A stretch of 64,000 nt of DNA from Haberlea rhodopensis (taxonomy: Eukaryota > Streptophyta > Magnoliopsida > Lamiales > Gesneriaceae): contig CAJQUN010000226.1 in NCBI GenBank assembly GCA_907163345.1, forward strand, positions 620,001 to 684,000. The letters run 5' to 3'. How positions within the stretch are numbered: the first letter of the stretch is position 1; each line of letters opens with the position of its first letter. The notes under the pieces were generated by a model, which worked only from the letters and a program-made list of their open reading frames with translations, was not told where the DNA came from and searched no databases. Shown piece after piece: positions 56,836-64,000 of the stretch. The position numbers and the translations under genes are program-made.

Positions 56836-57340
56836 GGTTTATTTATTGAAATAATATAACAAATAAAAAGAATTTCAGAAATACCGTAACTCGGAAAGTG
56901 GTTAGGAAAATATGGTAAACCGTCTCTTGGAGTGACGGATTTAGCAAAAAAAAGTTTGAAACCGCCACTTGAAGTGGCGGTTTCAACATATTTGTAACAA
57001 TTGAACCCGCCACTTGAAGTGGTGGGTTCAATGGTTATTATTAAATTTTTTTTTAAAATTTCGTTTTATAAAAATTGTTATTTTTTTTAATAAAACAATG
57101 GATTGTGGTACATCTTTATATGCTGACAACATCGAATCATCGTAGGAATATGTTTTAAATTTTTTAATAATTAAAAAAAATTATATGAAATTCTTATTAT
57201 AAGTAACCTGCTCAAACATTACATCATAAATGAAGATTGATTTACAAATTATGATAATAACACAACAATATTACATCATTGATACAATTATATGCTAATT
57301 TTCTTATATAAAGATTCAACAAATAACATCAAATCAATCA
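56836..57340. repeat. Diverged second terminal-repeat copy and 3' flank of the PMD gene
   Basis: 56836-57040 repeats the terminal block with hairpins of another sequence (CCGCCACTTGAAGTGGCGG at 56972-56990 and a variant at 57006-57026). 57098-57152 is a decayed copy of part of the PMD gene 3' end (compare 57479-57532). The rest is AT-rich with no gene. Confidence 0.75.
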
Positions 57341-57345
57341 ATCTA

Positions 57346-59675
57346 TCTATATGGACGCTGTCCTAAACGCCCTCCAGTGCCACATGTAGTCGGATTTGTT
57401 GTTCTGCGTCCTCTAACCATCCGAGCTATAGACTGAGGGATAGGCTCAACAATTTCTTCATTCGCACTTGATGATGGAGTAGACTGTGGTCCATCTCTAT
57501 ATGCTGACCACGTATCATCATATGGAATAGGAGATATATGTGGACGTGGTGGCGCGGGAGCTGGTAATTGATGCTCCGCGGGTCTGGAGTAAGAGGCCAT
57601 AAACATGTCATGATCATATAGAGTAAACGGTGTAAAATCATCTGATGTCATGAATGGTCGATAAACTTGCTCCGCACTTACAGCATAACGAGATGTAGAA
57701 GGCTCGCCAATGTCAAATCATCCTCTAGTATGGTGTGAACTACTCGCCCACTCGGTGAATCCCGAAGTAATAGGTATGTTAACACCAGTAGCAGTATCAT
57801 CAATTGGTCCACTTGCCATCTGAGACTGTGGGACTAGCTGGACAGGAGATACTGGCTGAGGATTCTGAACATTCTGAAATTGACTGTTATTGAGAATGTT
57901 CATGGCATTATCACCAACATAAGTATATCGATCTAGTAATGAATTACAAGCTGTTAAGTCATCACGAGGCCTAGATCGAGCACTTATGCTCATAGATGCC
58001 AACTGATCAGCCTGAAATATATATAATAATCATTAGTTTAGCATAATTCATGTGTTACGATTATAGTGAATAATAAATAATAATCATATCAACTATGTAC
58101 CACAAAAGTCATAACAGATGCGTCCCCAGGTTGATATCCCGTACTTTGAAGGTTGTCGAAAGGCGATATCAACCGGCGTGTAATTCTATCATACCACTCC
58201 ATAAATCCATCTCCGGTCGTGATAGCAGAAGTGATATGTGGTCCACTAGCATCACCCGAACTCCGAGTTTCCCACATAATTATATATGAACGATGAAAAT
58301 ACGACCAGTTAAATCCAGATCGTCCTCGTCGATCATACTTATGGAGGTGTAAATGTTGACCTCCTAGAGTTGCAGGTATATGATGTATCATCCCAAACTG
58401 TCGTAACACCCTATCCGGATAGTGCAACTCAACAAATGCATAGAATATAAGTGGACATATGGCCGTCCATAAATAAGGTGTACAGTCCTCCGGTAAGTCC
58501 ACATAATACGGTGCTGTAGTGTCATATGGCTGCCATATAAACTGGTGCGGCATCATGAGATCAAGTATCTCACGGAATATTCTAACTAAATAGCGAGCCG
58601 TCTGGATATAACTCATTCTGGCATTCCATCTGCCAATTTTGTAATGTAGTTTAATATATTAGGATATGCATGCAAATAAACCCAAATCAAATGTAATATT
58701 TTACCGTGCACCGTATGGAGGACTAGGAAGTATCAATTCGAAGTCATCGTAACACCTCTCATCCATGTCTACAATGATTTTATGTATATGTGGTCTAAGT
58801 GGTGTAATTCGAGACCATGCTCAAATCTGCAGTATTTGAATAATATGTTTTAGTAGACAATTAAATTTGTAAAACATAAGGATGTAAAGACATAGATATA
58901 TATTATACCTGTAGTAGCTGCAATGGACCACCGATGGTGGACTTTGTTTTGTCAGCTGACGTGCAGAGCTCTCGATACAAGCACGTCAAGACAGCACTAC
59001 CCCAACTATATCCTCTGACATCATAAATATTCTCTAGTAGGGTCAGATATATAAGTGAGATAGTGTTTCCCGAACTATTCGGACACATCGCACCCCCAAA
59101 AAGAATGAAGACACATGCACGAGCATACTGCTCAACTTGGTACTCGTCACTATGATCTTCGATCGGGTGTGCTCTCCTGTGCTGTCCCAATCCCGAAGCC
59201 GTCATACATGCCCCGTCAATCTCACCATCTCCAGCAATGTAACCCAAGAATTCATGGACATAAGGATGCCACTCCTCTACAGACATCTCTGTATCCTGGT
59301 CTATAACAGGACGACCAATTGGAATCCCCCATATCACAGTGACATCTTGTAATGTAATTGTCGCCTCACCTACTCGAAGGTGAAAAGTGTGTGTCTTAGG
59401 GCGCCACCTCTCTACCAGAGATGAAAGTCAGGACGAAACTGACCACACCGGTATACTCCGTAAAAACCCATATAATATAATAGTCTCAGTACCCCCGGGT
59501 GTGGCCGATTATACGGGGCATCTTGATCCTTAAATATAGCCCAAAAAGGACCATCTGTGCGTCTACCTCGTAGAATCACATCGAGTGCACCATTAAACAC
59601 GTTCTCAGATCTATGCTTTGATTGCATCGTCAACAAGCTATCATCACGCAGTCCATAATGCGTCCGTATATTCAT
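57346..59675 (-). pseudogene. PMD gene, copy 1 (plant mobile domain)
   Basis: Four exons by clean GT-AG borders and comparison with copy 2: about 59675-58909, 58826-58705, 58629-58101, 58011-57346. Exon 1 has the PMD core (GRRTDGPFWAIFKDQ, HPGVLRLLYYMGFYGVYRCG, VGEATITLQDVTVIWGIPI, VEEWHPYVHEFLG, ARACVFILFGG, GSAVLTCLYRELC). This resembles the MAIN/MAIL family and the TE-encoded proteins often named phosphatase-7 long-form homologues. The end (RRTTNPTTCGTGGRLG) is also typical of those TE proteins. Lesions: a 10-bp deletion near 59411 (frameshift), TGA for Trp at the start of exon 2 (58821-58823), and TGA near 57717 in exon 4. In the family the domain is linked to silencing and genome stability; here it is TE cargo. 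Confidence 0.85.
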
Positions 59676-60682
59676 AGTGTTGAATGTAATAAATAAAATT
59701 ACTTAGCAACCTGTTCAAAAAGTACATACAAAATTAGTGTTATTATAAAAGTAATTAATAAATGTACTAATAAATTTATAAATTTAGTAATATGTTGTAA
59801 AATTAACAGTACTAACAAATACTAAAAATTAAAACTCTATTCTAATTTATAGGCTTATTTTTCAAAATATTATTAAAAAAATAAACATTTATGAAATAAT
59901 TAAATCCACTTTGTTTTTTTTAAAACCTTTTTTCATTTTTATAATATAACATAATATATATAATTATATATATATAATTATACACGTTTATATATATATA
60001 TACACGTTTATATATATATATATATATATATGTATAAATGCATATTGTGTATTACTATGTTATTTATTATAATAATAATAATATTAAATGTAATTATTAT
60101 AATGGAAAAGAATAGAATAATAATAATTATTATTATTAGTATCATTATAATAGTTATAATAATATATAAAAAATAAGCATATTTAGGAAAAAAATCCGTT
60201 GTGAAATTTGAGATAGACAAGGGGAATATGCTTATTTTTATTATATTTATAATATTGTTTATTATTATAATAATGATTATTATTATTATAATATAATTAT
60301 ATATATGTATACGTGTGTGTATATATATATTATAACAAAAAAATCCTAATTTATAAATCTAAATCTAACACAGTATATAATTTTAACAATCTAAATACAT
60401 AAATCTATTATATAATATAAATTATAAAATTATAAAAATCCTTAAATTATAACAAAAATTTCAACAGTATTAAAATATTAACAAAGTTAACAAATTATAA
60501 CCCTAAAATGTATAATAATAAAAAAATTTAATGATCAAAATAAATCGTATCACATTATCGTCACTTTGTTGAAGTTGTATCGCTGGAAATTGGGGGTGGG
60601 AAGAAAATGGCCGCCGAGATTATTTTGGAGAGGGGAAGAAGAAAGTGTGGTATGAATTATTCGGAAGGGGGGTAAGATTATA
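59676..60682 (-). other. 5' flank of PMD copy 1, AT-rich
   Basis: About 1 kb with very long A/T stretches and (TA)n runs (59950-60035, 60295-60332), then a short GC-richer part (60575-60675, with the phrase ATGGCCGCCGAGAT). It may hold the promoter or 5' UTR. No coding region is convincing; open frames in the AT stretch are low complexity. Mirrored at 60926-61906. Confidence 0.7.
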
Positions 60683-60925
60683 TAGAGGAGAACCCGTCTC
60701 TTGAAGAGACGAGTTCAACTTTATAAAAGTTGAACCCGTCTCTTGAAGAGACGGGTTCAAAATAAAAATAAAAAGTTGAACCCGTCTCTTCAAGAGACGG
60801 GTTCAACTTTTATAAAGTGAACCCGTCTCTGTAAGAGACGGTTTACCATAAAATCGTAAATCATTTTCGTTTTACGGTAATTTCAAAATTATTTTTATTT
60901 ATTATAATAATCTGTTAAAAAATCC
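60683..60925. repeat. Centre of the inverted repeat: a single terminal-repeat block
   Basis: Contains four hairpin units (about 60690-60843: CCGTCTCTTGAAGAGACGG and variants), then GGTTTACCATAAAATCGTAA and the M1 end. The equivalent block of copy 2 is absent: its arm starts directly with ATAATCTTACCCCCC after the M1 terminus. Confidence 0.85.
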
Positions 60926-61906
60926 ATAATCTTACCCCCCTTCCGAATAATTCATACCACACTTTCTTCTTCCCCTCTCCAAAATAATCTCGGCGGCCAT
61001 TTTCTTCCCACCCCTAATATCCTGCGATACAGCTTCAACAAAGTGACGATAAGGTGATACGATTTATTCTGATCATTAAATTTTTTTATTATTGTACATT
61101 TTAGGGTTATAATTTGTTAACTTTGTTAATATTTTAATACCGTTGAAATTTTTGTTATAATTTAAGGATTTTTATAATTTTATAATTTATATTATATAAT
61201 AGATTTATGTATTTAGATTGTTAAAATTATATACTGTGTTAGATTTAGATTTATAAATTAGGATTTTTTTGTTATAATATATATATACACACACGTATAC
61301 ATATATATAATTATATTATAATAATAATAATCATTATTATAATAATAAACAATATTATAAATATAATAAAAATAAGCATATTCTCCTTGTCTATCTCAAA
61401 TTTCACAACGGATTCTTTTTCTAAATATGCTTATTTTTTATATATTATTATAACTATTATAATTATACTAATAATAATTATTATTATTATGCTATTCTTT
61501 TCCAGTATAATAATTATATTTAATATTATTATTATTATAATAAATAATATAGTAATACACAATATGCATTTTATATATATATATATATATAAACGTGTAT
61601 ATATATATATAAACGTGTATAATTATATATATTATGTTATATTATAAAAATGAAAAAAGGTTTGAAAAAAACAAAGTGGATTTAATTATTTCATAAATGT
61701 TTATTTTTTTATAATATTTTGAAAAATAAGCCTATAAATTAAATAGAGTTTTAATTTTAGTATTTGTTAGTACTGTTAATTTTACAACATATTACTAAAT
61801 TTATAAATTTATTAGTACATTTATTAATTACTTTTATAATAACACTAATTTTGTATGTACTTTTTGAACAGATTGCTAAGTAATTTTATTTATTACATTC
61901 AACACT
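60926..61906 (+). other. 5' flank of PMD copy 2, AT-rich
   Basis: Mirror image of 59676-60682, with the same (TA)n and TTATTATTATA stretches differing slightly in length. No gene. Confidence 0.75.
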
Positions 61907-64000
61907 ATGGATATACGGATGCATTATGGACCACGTGATGATAGCTTGTTGACGATGCAATCAAAGCATAGATCTGAGAACGTGTTTAATGGTGCACTGA
62001 TGTGATTCTACGAGGTAGACGCACAGATGGTCCTTTTTGGGCTATATTTAAGGATCAAGATGCCCCGTATAATCGGCCACACCCGAGGGTACTGAGACTA
62101 TTATATTATATGGGTTTTACGGAGTATACCGGTGTGGTCAGTTTCGTCCTGACTTTCATCTCATCATTGCACTGGTAGAGAGGTGGCGCCCTGAGACACA
62201 CACTTTTCACCTTCGAGTAGGTGAGGCGACAATTACATTACAAGATGTCGCTGTGATATGGGGGATTCCAATTAGTGGTCTTCCTGTTATAGACCAGGAT
62301 ACAGAGATGTCTGTAGAGGAGTGGCATACTTATGTCCATGAATTCTTGGGTTACATTGCTGGAGATGGTGAGATTGACGGGGCATGTATGAGGACTTCGG
62401 GATTGGGACAGCACATGAGAGCACACCCGATCGAAGATCATAGTGACGAGTACCAAGTTGAGCAGTATGCTCGTGCATGTGTCTTCATTCTTTTTGGGGG
62501 TGCGATGTGTCCGAATAGTTTGGGAAACACTATCTCACTTATATATCTGACCGTACTAGAGAATATTTATGATGTCAGAGGATATAGTTGGGGTAGTGCT
62601 GTCTTGGCGTGCTTGTATCGAGAGCTCTGCACGTCAGCTGACAAAACAAAGTCCACCATCGGTGGCCCATTGCAGCTACTACAGGTATAATATATGTCTA
62701 TGTCTTTACATCCTTATGTTTTACAAATTTAATTGTCTACTAAAACATATTATTCAAATACTGCAGATTTGGGCATGGTCTCGAAATACACCACTTAGAC
62801 CACATATACATAAAATCATTGTAGACATGGATGAGTGGTGTTACGATGACTTCGAATTGATACTTCCTAGTCCTCCATACGGTGCACGGTAAAATATTAC
62901 ATTTGATTTGGGTTTATTTGCATACATATCCTAATATATTAAACTACATTACAAAATTGGCAGATGGAATGCCAGAATGAGTTATATCCAGACGGCTCGC
63001 TATTCAGTTAGAATATTCCGTGAGATACTTGATCTCATGATGCCGCACCAGTTTATATGGCAGCCATATGACACTACAGCACCGTATTATGTGGACTTAC
63101 CGGAGGACTGTACACCTTATTTATAGACGGCCATATGTCCACTTATATTCTATGCATTTGTTGAGTGACACTATCCGGATAGGGTGTTACGACAGTTTGG
63201 GATGATACAGCATATACCTGCAACTCCAGGAGGTCAACATTTACATCTCCATAAGTATGATCGTCGAGGACGATCTGGATGTAACTGGTCGTATTTTCAT
63301 CGTTCAAATATAATTATGTGGGAAACTCGGAGTTCGGGTGATGCTAGTGGACCACATATCACTTCTGCTATCACGACCGGAGATGGATATATGGAGTGGT
63401 ATGATAGAATTACACGCCGGTTGATATAGTCTTTCGACAACCTTCAAAGTACTGGATATCAACCTGGGGACGCATCTGTTATGACTTTTGTGGTACATAG
63501 TTGATATGATTATTATTTATTATTCACTATAATCTTAACACATGAATTTTGCTAAACTAATGATTATTATATATATTTTAGGTTGATCAGTTGGTATCTA
63601 TGAGCATAAGTGCTCGATCTAGGCCTCGTGACGACTTAACAGCTTGTAATTCATTACTAGATCGATATACTTATGTTGGTGATAATGCCATAAACATTCT
63701 CAATAACAGACAATTTCAGAATGTTCAGAATCCTCAGCCAGTATCTCATGTCCAGCCAGTCCCACAGTCTCAGATGGCAAGTGGACCAATTGATGATACT
63801 GTTACTGGTGTTAACATACCTATTACTTCAGGATTCACCGAGTGGGCGAGTAGTTCACACCATACTAGAGGAGGATTTGACATTGGCGAGCCTTCTACAT
63901 CTCGTTATGCTATAAGTGCGGAGCAAGGTTATCGACCATTCATGACATCAGATGATTTTACATCGTTTACTCCATATGATCATGACATGTTTATGGCCTC
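61907..64000 (+). pseudogene. PMD gene, copy 2 (continues beyond window)
   Basis: Exons 61907-62684, 62767-62888, 62964-63492 and 63582 onward; GT-AG borders keep phase (LLQ|IWAWSR; GA-R|W split codon; FV|VDQL). Exon 1 carries the PMD core; exon 3 holds QTARYSVRIFREILDLMMP and HLHLHKYDRRGRSG. Exon 4 reads SISARSRPRDDLTACNSLLDRY and onwards. Lesions differ from copy 1: a one-base deletion near 61998 in exon 1, TAG at 63126-63128, TGA near 63165, and TAG near 63427. The 10-bp deletion and both TGA codons of copy 1 are absent here, so each arm decayed on its own. Confidence 0.87.

Larger units (their letters stand above)
56550..60926 (-). mobile_element. M1: terminal-inverted-repeat transposon carrying a PMD gene
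   Basis: Left end TGGATTTTTTAACAGATTA (56550 on) is matched inverted at the right end (to 60926). The terminal repeats extend about 240-280 bp and are filled with short hairpin units. Between them lies one minus-strand, intron-containing PMD gene and AT-rich flanks. No transposase domain is visible, so it is non-autonomous or its transposase is outside the family's coding gene. The long terminal repeats suggest a Mutator-like element, but the flanks (ACCATACCT and ATAATCTTA) give no target duplication because the right flank is the second copy. Confidence 0.7.
57593..64000. repeat. Large inverted repeat: two head-to-head PMD transposon copies
   Basis: 57593-60682 pairs with 60926-64000 as reverse complements (arms about 3.08 kb, very similar with scattered substitutions and small indels), separated by 243 bp. 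The right arm runs past the window, so the total is longer. The pairing covers the exons, introns and AT-rich 5' flank of the PMD gene. Confidence 0.93.

Noticed and set aside
60008..60220. Open frames of Ile/Tyr-rich protein on both arms (60008-60220, 61387-61647)
   Set aside because: They lie in A/T microsatellite-like sequence; composition alone explains them, and they differ between arms.
56541..60935. Target-site duplication proving a Mutator-like element
   Set aside because: Left flank ACCATACCT and right flank ATAATCTTA do not match; the class is left open.
57346..64000. PMD gene as a functioning host MAIN/MAIL gene
   Set aside because: It lies between transposon ends, in inverted duplicate, and both copies carry frameshifts and stops.

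Overview
The window is nuclear DNA of a plant, almost certainly a eudicot, and consists essentially of transposable elements. I see no host gene, tRNA, rRNA or CRISPR. The evidence is plant-type Ty3/gypsy chromoviruses (Tekay-like, chromodomain-like integrase tail), Athila/Tat-type LTRs with the matching primer-binding site, SIRE/Maximus-type Ty1/copia elements with an extra ORF after pol, and a transposon carrying a plant mobile domain (PMD) gene. The extra SIRE ORF resembles, from memory only, predicted proteins of Gesneriaceae, so Lamiales is a tentative guess. The nesting density suggests heterochromatin.

Left part (1-26,840) is a nest that target-site duplications (TSDs) let one read in order. 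A decayed gypsy gag-protease (E1, 1-1455, resuming 14174-14256) is split by a decayed Tekay-like element (E2, 1456-14173, TSD AAGTT). E2 carries an Athila/Tat-like solo LTR (7008-8510, TSD ATTAT) and a gypsy solo LTR inside its own 3' LTR (E3, 9902-11713, TSD CCATG). E1 was also hit by an Athila element (E4, 14257-16066). E4 is abutted by a minus-strand gypsy LTR (E5), itself split by a young, nearly intact minus-strand Tekay element (E6, 16731-26070, TSD CTAAA). E6 has two ~2.27-kb LTRs, PBS, gag-PR-RT-RH, integrase and PPT, but a nonsense codon in gag and a frameshift between RNase H and integrase.

Middle part (26,841-44,397) holds two SIRE-type elements in tandem. E7 keeps the end of gag, pol, an 814-residue third ORF and a 3' LTR; E8 has the same layout, with the third ORF broken. 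Both lack the 5' LTR and first half of gag. Their third ORFs are proline-rich with basic nuclear-signal-like motifs and no evident membrane anchor, and each follows a 3'-splice-site-like sequence.

Right part: tandem-repeat arrays followed by a PPT and LTR (44,398-47,220; probably the 3' end of a Tat-type element), a second decayed copy of the E2 interior (E9), a decayed copia element (E10, 49641-55309) with a fold-back rearrangement in pol, a gypsy LTR fragment and an integrase fragment.

The window ends (56,550-64,000) in a terminal-inverted-repeat transposon carrying a PMD gene, followed by an inverted second copy. The result is a ~3.1-kb-arm palindrome around a 243-bp spacer, running past the window. 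Both PMD copies keep four recognisable exons but carry different inactivating lesions. The most striking structures are this palindrome, the third ORFs of E7/E8, and clusters of short perfect palindromes in several unrelated LTR families.
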